Assembly: GCA_029777885.1 (NCBI GenBank)
Contig: JAKORJ010000165.1
Coordinates: 1 to 53,259 of the forward strand
DNA length: 53,259 nt
From: Bacillota bacterium
Lineage (GTDB): Bacteria > Bacillota > Clostridia > Caldicoprobacterales > DTU083
Direction: 5' to 3'
Part shown: positions 29,983 through 40,496 of the stretch, piece by piece
Layout of the letters: every line of letters starts with the position of its first letter
How positions within the stretch are numbered: the first letter of the stretch is position 1
The notes under the pieces: model-generated
The model's input: the letters and a program-made list of their open reading frames with translations, nothing else
Databases searched by the model: none
Told to the model about the DNA's origin: nothing
Translations under genes and position numbers: made by a program

Positions 29983-31116
29983 TTATGAAAGCAATTCCCT
30001 GGTTTCCTTATCGACCTGCAGGATATCCGCAAGCGAAGGCCTGGGTATCACCTGATGCGTATCCATGGCTTTTTCAACAATATCCGGTATGTCCATAAAC
30101 TTTATATCACCGTTTATAAAACGCTCCACAGCAATTTCATTTGCCGCATTAAGGACCACAGGCATTGTTCCGCCGATCTTTGCCGCCCTTATTGCCAAGG
30201 TAAGGCACGGGAAGGATTCCATATCAGGCTCTTCAAAGGTAAGCCTGCCTATTCTGGTAAAATCGACTGCCTGTACCGGAGACTTCATTCTCCGGGGATA
30301 GCTGAAGGCATACAGTATCGGGATCCTCATATCAGGCATCCCTAACTGCGCCAGCACTGAACCGTCTTTGAACTCGACCATGGAGTGGATTATGCTCTGC
30401 GGGTGCACGATGACCTGTATTTGATCAATGCTCAAGTCAAAAAGCCATTTAGCTTCGATTATCTCAAGGCCTTTGTTCATTAACGTAGCGCTGTCTATGG
30501 TAACCTTTTTCCCCATGCTCCAGTTCGGATGATTCAGTGCATCCTCCGGCCTAACATTCTCCAGTCTGTCCCGTTTGAGTCCCCTGAATGGTCCTCCTGA
30601 AGCAGTGAGGATTATTTTGCTGACATCCTGGCGGTCGGCTCCCTGCAAGCACTGAAAAATCGCTGAGTGCTCGCTGTCAACCGGAATGATCCTGCTGCCG
30701 GTTCGCGTAGCCGCATCGATGACCAGTTGCCCACCAGTGACCAGGGTCTCCTTGTTGGCTAGGGCCACATAGTTACCGGACTCAAGTGCGGCCAAAGTAG
30801 CTTCCAATCCTGCTATGCCGACAACAGCCACCAGCACCATATCTATGCCCGGCTGTGAGGCAAGGTCTTTCAGCGCAGCATGACCGGTTAATACCTCTAT
30901 ATCCTGCGGGATCGTTTTCTTAAGTATTTCTGCCTTTTCGGCATCTACGACGCCGACCTTCTCAGGTCTGAACTCTTCGATCTGATCCTTCAGCAACTCT
31001 ATATTATTATAGGCTGTAAGCGCAGATACTTTAAAATATGCTTTGTTTCTTCTGATTATATCCAGGGCTTGGGTACCTATCGACCCGGTTGAGCCTAATA
31101 TCACGATATTTTTCAT
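29983..31116 (-). CDS. dxr: 1-deoxy-D-xylulose-5-phosphate reductoisomerase
   Basis: MKNIVILGSTGSIGTQALDIIRR; VDSEHSAIFQCLQG; start set to 31116 (AAAGGAGATCTCT-ATG), removing 15 aa that overlap cdsA. Confidence 0.97.
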   Translation of the reverse strand: MKNIVILGSTGSIGTQALDIIRRNKAYFKVSALTAYNNIELLKDQIEEFRPEKVGVVDAEKAEILKKTIPQDIEVLTGHAALKDLASQPGIDMVLVAVVGIAGLEATLAALESGNYVALANKETLVTGGQLVIDAATRTGSRIIPVDSEHSAIFQCLQGADRQDVSKIILTASGGPFRGLKRDRLENVRPEDALNHPNWSMGKKVTIDSATLMNKGLEIIEAKWLFDLSIDQIQVIVHPQSIIHSMVEFKDGSVLAQLGMPDMRIPILYAFSYPRRMKSPVQAVDFTRIGRLTFEEPDMESFPCLTLAIRAAKIGGTMPVVLNAANEIAVERFINGDIKFMDIPDIVEKAMDTHQVIPRPSLADILQVDKETRELLS

Positions 31117-31127
31117 AGAGATCTCCT

Positions 31128-31976
31128 TTAAGCGAGAAAAACCATATAGTACATATAGCAAACGGGCATGGTAAAGAGCAGGCTGTCACAACGATCCATT
31201 ATGCCGCCATGGCCGGGCAGCATCCGCCCGAAGTCTTTTATGCCGCAATATCTCTTGACAGCTGATACAGACAGGTCGCCTATCTGTGACAAGACCCCGC
31301 ATAGCAGGCCGATGACCACAAAGTGATATAGACCAACATCGACCTTGTATATGGTGTTAAGTACAAGGCCGACAATAGACGTAACGACCATGCTTCCCAG
31401 GACCCCGCCGACCGCTCCTTCTACCGTCTTGTTAGGGCTTATCTCCGGACACAGCTTACTGTGTCCCAGCAGCCTGCCTGTAAAATATGCAAAGGTATCG
31501 GTTGAAAAGGTTGCGAACAGGGTAATAATCAGTAAATAATTGCCAGGCATAGTCTGGTGTTTTAACAAAAGTGCAAATATAAAAGTGAGACCCGGGTATA
31601 CAAACCCCATTATCGTCAAAGCTGAATCGATAGGCTTTACATCCCTTGCAAATACCGGCATGGCTAAAAAAACCAAAATGGCGGCCAGTAGAAACAAGAA
31701 GTCGTATGGCCCGCCATGTATACTGGCATTTACATGTCTCGCAATCATACTGAAGTATAGGTGCTGGGCGTAGAAGATGGCTACGGCTGTATATCCTGCC
31801 CATTGAACGGGCCTGTGTCCTTTTTTTTGAAAGGCAGAATAAATCTCATGCATTCCTATCAATACAAAAACAAGCACAGCTACATTGAACAGCCATCCGC
31901 CTATGTACAAAACAAGTGCCAGGCCGCACACACCGATGGCACCGTATATCATTCTTTCCTTCAACACCTTAGTCAT
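31128..31976 (-). CDS. cdsA: Phosphatidate cytidylyltransferase
   Basis: Multi-TM with SPNKTVEGAVGGVLGS and KDFGRMLPGHGGIMDRCDSLL signature. Confidence 0.97.
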   Translation of the reverse strand: MTKVLKERMIYGAIGVCGLALVLYIGGWLFNVAVLVFVLIGMHEIYSAFQKKGHRPVQWAGYTAVAIFYAQHLYFSMIARHVNASIHGGPYDFLFLLAAILVFLAMPVFARDVKPIDSALTIMGFVYPGLTFIFALLLKHQTMPGNYLLIITLFATFSTDTFAYFTGRLLGHSKLCPEISPNKTVEGAVGGVLGSMVVTSIVGLVLNTIYKVDVGLYHFVVIGLLCGVLSQIGDLSVSAVKRYCGIKDFGRMLPGHGGIMDRCDSLLFTMPVCYMYYMVFLA

Positions 31977-32733
31977 CCTCTCCGGTATCTAAACCGCCGT
32001 ATCTGCGTACTCTGCCCTGATACTCGATTATAGCTTCCAGGTATCTCTCCCTGGTGAAATCAGGCCAGTATATATTTTTATCTGTGAATACCAGCTCAGT
32101 ATATGCAATCTGGTACAGTAAAAAATTGCTTATCCTGAACTCACCGCTGGTCCTGATGAGCATGTCCGGATCCGGTATGTCCCGGGTATCGAGATACTGC
32201 GATATGGTTTGCTCAGTGATTTCATCTATGCTTATTCGCTTTGACTGAACATCATGAACGATCGATTTGACAGCATTTAGTATTTCAGCCCTGCTGCCAT
32301 AATTCAAGGCGATATTGACCTGAAGTCCGCAGTTGCCGTTGGTTAGGTCCATGGCACGACGGACCTCGGTCCTTGCTGCTTCAGGCAGCCCTTCGATATC
32401 GCCCAGCACATGTATCCTTACATTGTTCCTGTGGAGCTCTGCAACTTCCTTCCTCAGGAATTCAACCAGCAGTGACATCAGCGCATTGACCTCATCCTTA
32501 GGCCTTTTCCAGTTTTCGGTGGAAAACGCATAGAGAGTCAGATATTTGATGCCAAGCTCGGAAGAAGTGGATATGATCGACCTCAAGGCCTCCACTCCCT
32601 GCCTGTGCCCAGCTATCCTGGGAAGCTTGTGCTTTTTTGCCCATCTTCCATTGCCATCCATTATTATAGCAACATGAACCGGTATAGGCTTGGATTTAAC
32701 AATAGTATATAAATCATCATACGTTTTTATCAT
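31969..32733 (-). CDS. uppS: Isoprenyl (di-trans,poly-cis-undecaprenyl) diphosphate synthase
   Basis: HVAIIMDGNGRWAKKH, LTLYAFSTENWKRP, PDMLIRTSGEFRISNFLLYQIAYTEL. Confidence 0.97.
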   Translation of the reverse strand: MIKTYDDLYTIVKSKPIPVHVAIIMDGNGRWAKKHKLPRIAGHRQGVEALRSIISTSSELGIKYLTLYAFSTENWKRPKDEVNALMSLLVEFLRKEVAELHRNNVRIHVLGDIEGLPEAARTEVRRAMDLTNGNCGLQVNIALNYGSRAEILNAVKSIVHDVQSKRISIDEITEQTISQYLDTRDIPDPDMLIRTSGEFRISNFLLYQIAYTELVFTDKNIYWPDFTRERYLEAIIEYQGRVRRYGGLDTGEDD

Positions 32734-32779
32734 AAATTCCACCCTGACATAGAATAGCCCATATATTGCATCCTATCCT

Positions 32780-32807
32780 ATTTTACCCGTAAAGTGCCCC
32801 TTGTCAA
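32780..32807 (-). promoter_or_regulatory. Predicted promoter for uppS-cdsA-dxr-rseP
   Basis: Minus strand TTGACA (32802-32807), 16-nt spacer, TAAAAT (32780-32785). Confidence 0.65.
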
Positions 32808-32854
32808 ACACAAGTTTAACCCGGTTCATATATAAATGACACCTATACTATGAA

Positions 32855-32875
32855 AAAGCAGCAAAACGCTGCTTT
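32855..32875 (-). terminator. Rho-independent terminator upstream of uppS
   Basis: 8-bp perfect stem aaagcagc/gctgcttt, 5-nt loop, T-run on the minus strand. Confidence 0.8.
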
Positions 32876-32951
32876 ATTCCTTTAGGGCTGATACGGCACC
32901 AGCTATTTTGAGGATAACCTGTTATACAGCAAAAAGCCCGGACTTGCATGC

Positions 32952-33182
32952 TCAATGGTTTTTTTCAGGACCTGCTCTGAACAATGAAACTGTCAGTTCG
33001 ATTTCATTGGATCCAAGCGCCTTCTGTCTGACCACCCTGTAAACACGGTCGCAGAAAGCAAGGCTTTTTTTTATGACTGGGGAGGAATAATAAACGATTT
33101 TTAGTTTTATATCAGGATGTCCGGCCTGCAAAGCAGACCTGGCTTCTTCAAGTGTCAGGCCCAATAAATGAGGAGCATCCAT
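32952..33182 (-). CDS. Small single-domain PASTA-like protein
   Basis: 76 aa: APHLLGLTLEEARSALQAG..IKLKIVYYSSPV......DRVYRVVRQKALGSNEIELTVSLF resembles the PASTA pattern (P-x-l-x-G-x-t-x-x-e-A...V-x-x-Q...v-x-l-x-v-S). No signal peptide or TM. Start overlaps the frr stop (TAATG). Confidence 0.7.
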   Translation of the reverse strand: MDAPHLLGLTLEEARSALQAGHPDIKLKIVYYSSPVIKKSLAFCDRVYRVVRQKALGSNEIELTVSLFRAGPEKNH

Positions 33183-33739
33183 TAAAACTCCATGATCTCC
33201 TTTTCCTTCTCCTTGACCAGGGCTTCGATCTTGTCGATGAATTCATCGGTCAACTCCTGGATGTCGCTTTCAGCGATCTTTTGCTCGTCTTCTGTTATTT
33301 CCGATTGCTTTCTCATCTTTTTATATGTATCATTGGCGTCTCTTCTGATCGAACGTATTGCTATTTTTGATTCCTCGCCGATTTTGTTGACGACCTTGAC
33401 CAGTTCTTTTCTTCTTTCTTCGGTCAACTCAGGAAACACAAGCCGGATCACCTTCCCGTCATTTACCGGAGTGATCCCGATATCTGACTTCATGATCTCT
33501 TTTTCCACTGCAGGTATCATTTTGGGCTCCCACAATGAAATCACCAGCAGCCTCGGCTCTGGCGAGGTGATGTTGCCGATCTGGTTTATCGGAGTCTGCA
33601 CCCCATAATAATCCACAGTTATTTTGTCCAGTATATGGGGATTGGCACGTCCGGCTCTTATGCGGGCCAGCTCCGATTTAAGCACTTCAATCGTCTTGCC
33701 CATTTTATTGCGTGCTTCATTATAAACTTCCTGTATCAT
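33182..33739 (-). CDS. frr: Ribosome recycling factor
   Basis: LARIRAGRANPHILDKITVDYYGVQTPINQ; RDANDTYKKM. Confidence 0.98.
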   Translation of the reverse strand: MIQEVYNEARNKMGKTIEVLKSELARIRAGRANPHILDKITVDYYGVQTPINQIGNITSPEPRLLVISLWEPKMIPAVEKEIMKSDIGITPVNDGKVIRLVFPELTEERRKELVKVVNKIGEESKIAIRSIRRDANDTYKKMRKQSEITEDEQKIAESDIQELTDEFIDKIEALVKEKEKEIMEF

Positions 33740-33740
33740 G

Positions 33741-34556
<816 letters not shown>

Positions 34557-34557
<1 letters not shown>

Positions 34558-35204
34558 CAACCCTTCATCTGATCCATAACTTCCTTCACGAAGTCATCCT
34601 GTTTTTTCTGAAGCCCTTCTCCCATTTCATATCTTACGAATCTTCTGATATTGATGTTCTCTCCGATGGTAGCGATCTTTTCATTCACCAGATCCTTGAT
34701 TGTCTTGTCTGGATCCTTCACAAAGGGCTGCTCCATCAGGCAGAATTCCTGGAAGAACTTCTCGATCCTGCCTTCTACCATCCTATCAACAATTTTTTCC
34801 GGTTTGCCTTCGTTAAGCGCCTGGACCCTCAAAATTTCCTTTTCCTTGGCAATTACCTCTTCCGGCACGTCCTCTCTGGACATGTAAAGCGGTTTAGATG
34901 CTGCAATATGCATTGCTATATCTCTGACAAAGGTCTTGAATTCCTGGGTCTTGGCCACAAAGTCGGTCTCACAGTTGACTTCGACCAGTACACCTATCTT
35001 GCCGCCTAAATGGATGTATGACTCTACAATGCCTTCGGCTGCGATTCTTCCGGCTTTCTTGGCGGCAGCAGCCAATCCTTTTTCCCTCAGCAGCTCTATA
35101 GCTCTCTCCATATCGCCGTTAGCCTCTTCCAGGGCTTTTTTGCAGTCCATAAAGCCTGCTCCGGTTATCGTTCTCAACTCTTTGACCGTATTTGCAGATA
35201 TCAT
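34557..35204 (-). CDS. tsf: Elongation factor Ts
   Basis: [47 protein letters not shown]. Confidence 0.99.
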
Positions 35205-35279
35205 ATGTACTCCTCCTTTTCCATGAATAAATTGAAAAGGGAAGACGGGGACTATCCCCCTTCTTCCCCTGCCTGTTGA

Positions 35280-35981
35280 TCATTCCTCGCTCATTTGCTC
35301 GCCTTGCTTGCCTTCCAGAACAGCATCGGCGATTTTGGATGCAAAAAGCTTGATAGCCCTGATCGCATCGTCATTTCCGGGAATAACGTAGTCTACCTCA
35401 TCGGGATCACAGTTGGTGTCAACGATAGCTACTACAGGGATACCCAGATTCCGTGCTTCAGAAATCGCAATGCGTTCCTTTCTCGGATCAACCACGAACA
35501 AGGCACCGGGCAGCTTTTTCATGTTCTTGATACCGCCCAGGTTCTTCTCCAGCTTCTCACGTTCCAGCTTAAGCTTTATTACTTCCTTCTTGGGAAGGAC
35601 ATCAAAAGCTCCGTTGGTTTCCATGTCATTCAATTCATTCAGGCGGTCTATGCGCTGACGGATGGTCTTGAAATTGGTCAGCATGCCACCCAGCCATCTC
35701 TGGTTGACATAATACATTTCGCAACGCTTTGCCTCTGTTTCAATCGATTCCTGAGCCTGCTTTTTTGTGCCGACAAACAGGATGTCCCCGCCGTTTGCAA
35801 CAAGGTCCCTAACAAAGTTGTATGCTTCTTCGACCTTCTTGACGGTTTTCTGCAGGTCAATGATGTAAATACCGTTGCGGTCAGTGAAGATGTAAGGAGC
35901 CATCTTGGGGTTCCATCTGCGGGTCTGGTGACCAAAGTGGACGCCTGCTTCCAGAAGCTGCTTCATCGAAACTACAGCCAT
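35280..35981 (-). CDS. rpsB: 30S ribosomal protein S2
   Basis: [41 protein letters not shown]. Confidence 0.99.
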   Translation of the reverse strand: MAVVSMKQLLEAGVHFGHQTRRWNPKMAPYIFTDRNGIYIIDLQKTVKKVEEAYNFVRDLVANGGDILFVGTKKQAQESIETEAKRCEMYYVNQRWLGGMLTNFKTIRQRIDRLNELNDMETNGAFDVLPKKEVIKLKLEREKLEKNLGGIKNMKKLPGALFVVDPRKERIAISEARNLGIPVVAIVDTNCDPDEVDYVIPGNDDAIRAIKLFASKIADAVLEGKQGEQMSEE

Positions 35982-36027
35982 AACTTATTCACCTCCTTGA
36001 GTTGTTCCTCCTTCTGCATCAACCTGT

Positions 36028-36055
36028 CCTGCGACCTGTAACAGGCACCAGCAGG
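36028..36055 (-). promoter_or_regulatory. Hairpin with internal loop in the rpsB 5' leader
   Basis: Outer stem cctgc/gcagg (36028-36032/36051-36055), inner cctg/cagg (36035-36038/36042-36045), between the predicted TSS and SD. Confidence 0.45.
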
Positions 36056-36088
36056 GCAGTCCGCAAGAAGTGTGTAATCACGACAAGT

Positions 36089-36117
36089 AGTATAACATAA
36101 TCATTTTTATTTATCAA
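36089..36117 (-). promoter_or_regulatory. Predicted rpsB promoter
   Basis: Minus strand TTGATA (36112-36117), 17-nt spacer, TATACT (36089-36094). Confidence 0.7.
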
Positions 36118-36147
36118 TAAGGATGCTGATTTATTCCAGTCAATATG

Positions 36148-36639
36148 CTATAATTCCTTGCTCCCATGGCCGATGGAACGGATCACCATCATACCTGAAT
36201 CAGAATGGAATTCAATAGATCTTCCATAATTCCCGCCCGTTTCCTGGGCTATTATCCTGATCCCGTTGTCGCCCAGTGTTCTTATGACGGCCTCCACGTT
36301 GCGATCCCCTATCGTAAGGATCTCCTTGTTGAAGCTGCTTAGGCTTGAAAACATCTGCGCGCCTCCTGCTATTTTGGCAACCAGACGCTTCCTGTCTGCC
36401 CCGGCGTCCACCATCCGCCTGATCAGCTCTGCAATGCCCGTATCGGCAAATTTCAATGGGTTTGCATTATTTTTTATTTTATTGCAGTATGGCAGCATAA
36501 TATGCACAAGACCCGCTATTTTCTCAACGGCATCATATAGGGCAACGACGACACATGAGCCTATGCCCAAGGATACAAGGACCTCATTTTTTTTTACTAT
36601 TTTAAGCTCTGCCATTCCTACACGGATCGAATCGTTCAT
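36148..36639 (-). CDS. cheD: Chemoreceptor glutamine deamidase CheD
   Basis: LGIGSCVVVALYDAVEKIAGLVHIMLP (catalytic Cys/His). Confidence 0.95.
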   Translation of the reverse strand: MNDSIRVGMAELKIVKKNEVLVSLGIGSCVVVALYDAVEKIAGLVHIMLPYCNKIKNNANPLKFADTGIAELIRRMVDAGADRKRLVAKIAGGAQMFSSLSSFNKEILTIGDRNVEAVIRTLGDNGIRIIAQETGGNYGRSIEFHSDSGMMVIRSIGHGSKEL

Positions 36640-37259
36640 TTACCTACCTCTAAGGCCTTCAATAATACAGAGCAGGTGGTTATTCCTGGAATCAAGAAGA
36701 AATAATTGTTGATCTGCTCTGATCCATCTGTCAGTTGTGATTCTATAAACAAGGTTTTATCTCCATGAGCGCCATATTCTACGACGGGTACTGATAATAT
36801 CGCTCCGGCCATATCGATTGAAAGGTTGGGCACCGAATGGATCGCCTTCAGGCCGGTAAAAGAAGATAAGGCCATGAGATATGAGCCCGACATGATATTG
36901 GCCACTTCTATGATCGCTGAAGCTTCTATGTCATTCAGGTCCGAGATCGGACTAGCCGCCTCTTTATCAATCAGCAGCTCCAGAAGCTTGCTCAATGAAG
37001 CGCTGTCTAAAATTAACAGGATGGTACCCTGTATATCGCCTTGGAAATCAACGTACACTCCCGCAACAAGCGTCTCAGCGCCGCCGATCATGTCCACGGC
37101 ATTTTCGAGGTCTATAAGCTTGACCTCCGGCACGTTCATGTTTATGCGCTTGTTGAGTAGCTTGGACAGAGATGTTGCGGCATTTCCTGCGCCTATATTG
37201 CCTATTTCCTTGAATTTGTCCAGGTCAAACACGGAAAGCTTTTCTACGTCAAAGGACAT
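36636..37259 (-). CDS. cheC: Chemotaxis CheY-P phosphatase CheC
   Basis: Two E-x(2)-N motifs: FKEIGNIGAGNAATSLSKLL and AIIEVANIMSGSYLMALS. Confidence 0.94.
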   Translation of the reverse strand: MSFDVEKLSVFDLDKFKEIGNIGAGNAATSLSKLLNKRINMNVPEVKLIDLENAVDMIGGAETLVAGVYVDFQGDIQGTILLILDSASLSKLLELLIDKEAASPISDLNDIEASAIIEVANIMSGSYLMALSSFTGLKAIHSVPNLSIDMAGAILSVPVVEYGAHGDKTLFIESQLTDGSEQINNYFFLIPGITTCSVLLKALEVGK

Positions 37260-37708
37260 TCTTTAACATCTCCCCAAAGCAAGGATTCCATATCAAGTAC
37301 CATGACGTATTTGTCATTCACGTTTGCCACGCCGGTTATAGCTTCCCTGTTTTTGCCCTGAAATACCTTGACGTTTTCCTGCATCATGCTGTTGTTGATC
37401 TCGGCTACCTCCACAACAGTGTCCACCACAATGCCTATTTTATTTCCCGAAATCTCTGTGATCATTATTCTGGCTCCGTTAGTCTGCGTATTCGGAATGC
37501 CCAGCATGCTCTTGACATCGACAACTGTTATCACTTCACCCCTGAGATTGATGATGCCCATTGTCGATTTCCTTGCCTTAGGCACCCTGGTGACCTGCAT
37601 ATATTTCTCTATCGACACGATGTGGTTTACATTTGCAGCATAGTATTCTTCGTTTAGCTTGAAAATGACATACTGCCTTTGAGCGTTATAAACGGTCCCT
37701 ACTCCCAT
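37244..37708 (-). CDS. cheW: Chemotaxis coupling protein CheW
   Basis: YVIFKLNEEYYAANVNHIVSIEKYMQVTRVP...GIINLRGEVITVVD. Confidence 0.95.
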   Translation of the reverse strand: MGVGTVYNAQRQYVIFKLNEEYYAANVNHIVSIEKYMQVTRVPKARKSTMGIINLRGEVITVVDVKSMLGIPNTQTNGARIMITEISGNKIGIVVDTVVEVAEINNSMMQENVKVFQGKNREAITGVANVNDKYVMVLDMESLLWGDVKECPLT

Positions 37709-37720
37709 TGCAAGTCCCTC

Positions 37721-39715
37721 CTATGCTACATGGTTTATGTCAAGTATAAGGGCTATGCTGCCGTCTCCCAGGATCGTTGCGCCTGATACTATCTGTACAT
37801 CGGACAGGTACTTTCCGAGAGATTTGATTACTATTTCCTGCTGTCCTATCAAATCATCCACAACAAGCGCATAGGTTTTGTCACCTTTCTTGACGACCAC
37901 CATTATCATCCGGTCGGAATCGCTCTTTCTCTTTCTGGGGCATTCTAGGAGCCTGTCCAACCTGATGACCGGGATAAGGTGCGATCTGAACCTGATCAAT
38001 TCCTGTTTTTTAAGCCTTGTGATCTGTGATTGGCGGGCTTCCATAAGCTCTATGACATTGCCGAAGGGTAATGCATATTTTTCATCGGCTACCTTGACAA
38101 GGAGGGCTTTGATTATAGACAGGGTGATCGGCAGCCTGATATGGAAGCTCGTACCCTTGCCCGCAGCCGTGCTGACCTCAACAACCCCGCCCAGTGACTC
38201 GATGCTTGTCTTGACCACGTCCAGCCCGACTCCGCGGCCTGATATATTGGATACGTTTTCCGATGTGGTGAAACCGGTGTTGAAAATATATGTTATTAGC
38301 CGGGCTTCATCCATTTCCATCGCAGCTTCCTCTGAAGCAAGGCCTTTCATTATGATCTGCTCGCGTATTTTGGAAAGGTCTATGCCCCTGCCGTCGTCAG
38401 TAACTTCTATTACAACATTGTTGCCTTCATGATAAGCGTTCAGGATAATTACCCCGGTCTCCGGTTTGCCGCTCGCGATGCGTTCTTCGCGTGTTTCCAG
38501 CCCATGGTCTACCGCATTCCTGATCAAATGTATGAGCGGCTCGCTCAACTCATCGATTATAGTCCTGTCGACCTCGGTGTTCGCGCCCCTGGTGATAAGC
38601 TCTACCGATTTGTTGGTTTCCCTGGCCAGGTTCCTGACAATCCTGGGGAAACGGTTGAAGACTATTTCTACAGGCACCATCCTGACTTTCATGACTGCAT
38701 CATGAAGGTCAGTCGTTACCCTACCCAGGTATTCCACGGATTCAGAAATGTTTTTGTCCTGCCTGTAGTAGTTTTCATTCTGGATCCTGTTCTTAACGAT
38801 GATAAGCTCGCTGACGAGATTCATCAGCAGATCCAGCCGTTCAATATCGACCCTTATGCTTTGGCCGAGCTTGCGCTTGGATGAACTGTCAGCAGCTGCG
38901 GCATTGGCCGTGGTATCAGTGTCCTGGTCAGTATGGACTGAGCTTCCCGACTCTATCTGGTTGATCTCGATCGATTCCAGCTCAGTGATCTGGTCCAGGA
39001 CACGCCTTACAGCGTTTATATCAGATGATGTAACAAGGATCAGGCTGAAGGAATTACCAAACAGCTCATCCTCCAAATCTTCTGCGCTCGGGTTTGAGGC
39101 AATGATCTCGCCTAATGTCTCCAGCTCTCTGAAAACTATGTAAGCCCTGGCTGATTTTAGCAGACAGTCGGATACCAGGACGATCTTGATCTCAAAGGTA
39201 TTGTAGCCTTGCATTTCACTCTGTTTTATAATGTCCTTTTGATACTCATCCAGCTCCATGGTGGATGCTTTGGGGCTTGCACCTTTGGTATGCTGCTGTA
39301 CCGGTTCTGCAGGGCTGATATCATTGTCAGGCTTCTTTGCAACAAGCTGCCTGAGGCTGTCTTCAAGTGCTTTGGGATCACGCTGGCTGTCATCACCAAC
39401 CAGCTCGATATCCTTTAAGCATAATTCAAGGAAGTCATAGCACTGAAACAGGAGATCTATAACTGAAGGTGATAAAAACAGCTGGTTTTTTCGGACCTCA
39501 TCGAGTACGCTTTCCATGCTGTGAGTCAGCGAAGCGACCGAGTTGAAGCCCATGGTGCCGGCCATACCCTTAAGTGTATGGGCTGACCTGAATATATCAT
39601 CGATTATTCCGGAATCCTGATTGTCCTTTTCCAGTAAAAGCAGCTTGTTGTTAATATTGTCCAGATGCTCCCTGCTTTCCTCGAGAAACAGTGACATGTA
39701 TCCGCTGGTATCCAT
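37721..39715 (-). CDS. cheA: Chemotaxis histidine kinase CheA
   Basis: P1 Hpt (RSAHTLKGMAGTMGF), P2-like region, dimerization/HATPase (HLIRNAVDHGLE; DDGRGID; GRGVGLDVVK), C-terminal CheW-like domain. Confidence 0.97.
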   Translation of the reverse strand: MDTSGYMSLFLEESREHLDNINNKLLLLEKDNQDSGIIDDIFRSAHTLKGMAGTMGFNSVASLTHSMESVLDEVRKNQLFLSPSVIDLLFQCYDFLELCLKDIELVGDDSQRDPKALEDSLRQLVAKKPDNDISPAEPVQQHTKGASPKASTMELDEYQKDIIKQSEMQGYNTFEIKIVLVSDCLLKSARAYIVFRELETLGEIIASNPSAEDLEDELFGNSFSLILVTSSDINAVRRVLDQITELESIEINQIESGSSVHTDQDTDTTANAAAADSSSKRKLGQSIRVDIERLDLLMNLVSELIIVKNRIQNENYYRQDKNISESVEYLGRVTTDLHDAVMKVRMVPVEIVFNRFPRIVRNLARETNKSVELITRGANTEVDRTIIDELSEPLIHLIRNAVDHGLETREERIASGKPETGVIILNAYHEGNNVVIEVTDDGRGIDLSKIREQIIMKGLASEEAAMEMDEARLITYIFNTGFTTSENVSNISGRGVGLDVVKTSIESLGGVVEVSTAAGKGTSFHIRLPITLSIIKALLVKVADEKYALPFGNVIELMEARQSQITRLKKQELIRFRSHLIPVIRLDRLLECPRKRKSDSDRMIMVVVKKGDKTYALVVDDLIGQQEIVIKSLGKYLSDVQIVSGATILGDGSIALILDINHVA

Positions 39716-39751
39716 TGCAGCTCCCCCTATATGACTATTGGCCTAAGCTTA

Positions 39752-40117
39752 TCAATAGCTTGTTGCTTTTTTAACTGCGTCAAGCACTCTTTCGGCCTGA
39801 AAGGGCTTTAAAATAAAGTCTTTAGCTCCTGCCTGGAGCGATTCGAATACCATCTCACGCTGGCCCATGGCAGAGCACATGATGATTTTTGCGTTTTTGT
39901 TGATTTTTTTGATCATGCGCACGGCTTCTATACCGTTGACTTCAGGCATAGTGATATCCATAATGACCAGATCTGGATTGGTATTTTTATATTTTTCCAC
40001 TGCTACTGCGCCATTTTCTGCTTCCGCTATGACGTCATAACCGTTTTTGGTCAGGATGTTTCTAATCATCATCCGCATGAAAAGTGCATCATCAACGATC
40101 ATTATCTTTTTAGACAT
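39752..40117 (-). CDS. cheY: Chemotaxis response regulator CheY
   Basis: Receiver domain IMIVDDALFMR...DLVIMDITMPEVNGIE...KPF; directly upstream of cheA. Confidence 0.94.
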   Translation of the reverse strand: MSKKIMIVDDALFMRMMIRNILTKNGYDVIAEAENGAVAVEKYKNTNPDLVIMDITMPEVNGIEAVRMIKKINKNAKIIMCSAMGQREMVFESLQAGAKDFILKPFQAERVLDAVKKATSY

Positions 40118-40202
40118 ATGCCCTCATACCCCCACATTCATATGCGATAGACTATGCCAAGGTATAACTAATTATTCGACAAATCTTTATTTATTCCTTC
40201 AA

Positions 40203-40493
40203 TCAACTGCCTGGGTATAGTTCATCATACAGCTCTGTCACTGCTTCAAAGACTTCGTTCAACTCGTCCTCGTCTTCGATGCCCACATATACATCATCAC
40301 CGTTTTCATCCTGCTCCACCCTTAAGATGACTAGTTCATCCTCCTCAGGGCCCCGGTTTTCGCTGTCCAGGGTAGACAGAACTATGTATTCCGAATCCCT
40401 ATTATCCAATGTCAATGACATGACATATCTAAATGTCACAGGATTATTGTTTTCATCGAGCAATTCAACGGTCTCATACATAAATTCGTCCAT
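40203..40493 (-). CDS. DUF1292 family protein (YrzB-like)
   Basis: Acidic small protein next to ruvX; pattern ETVELLDENNNPVTFRYVMSLTLDNREYIVL.. Confidence 0.85.
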   Translation of the reverse strand: MDEFMYETVELLDENNNPVTFRYVMSLTLDNRDSEYIVLSTLDSENRGPEEDELVILRVEQDENGDDVYVGIEDEDELNEVFEAVTELYDELYPGS

Positions 40494-40496
40494 TTT

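Noticed and set aside
35295-36041. 248-aa plus-strand ORF over rpsB
   Set aside because: Antisense to rpsB and its leader; no family signature.
40118-40202. Sigma-54- or SigD-like promoter upstream of cheY
   Set aside because: TTGGCATAGTCTATCGCA has GG/GC spacing off by one for sigma-54, and no TAAA-N15-GCCGATAA match for SigD.
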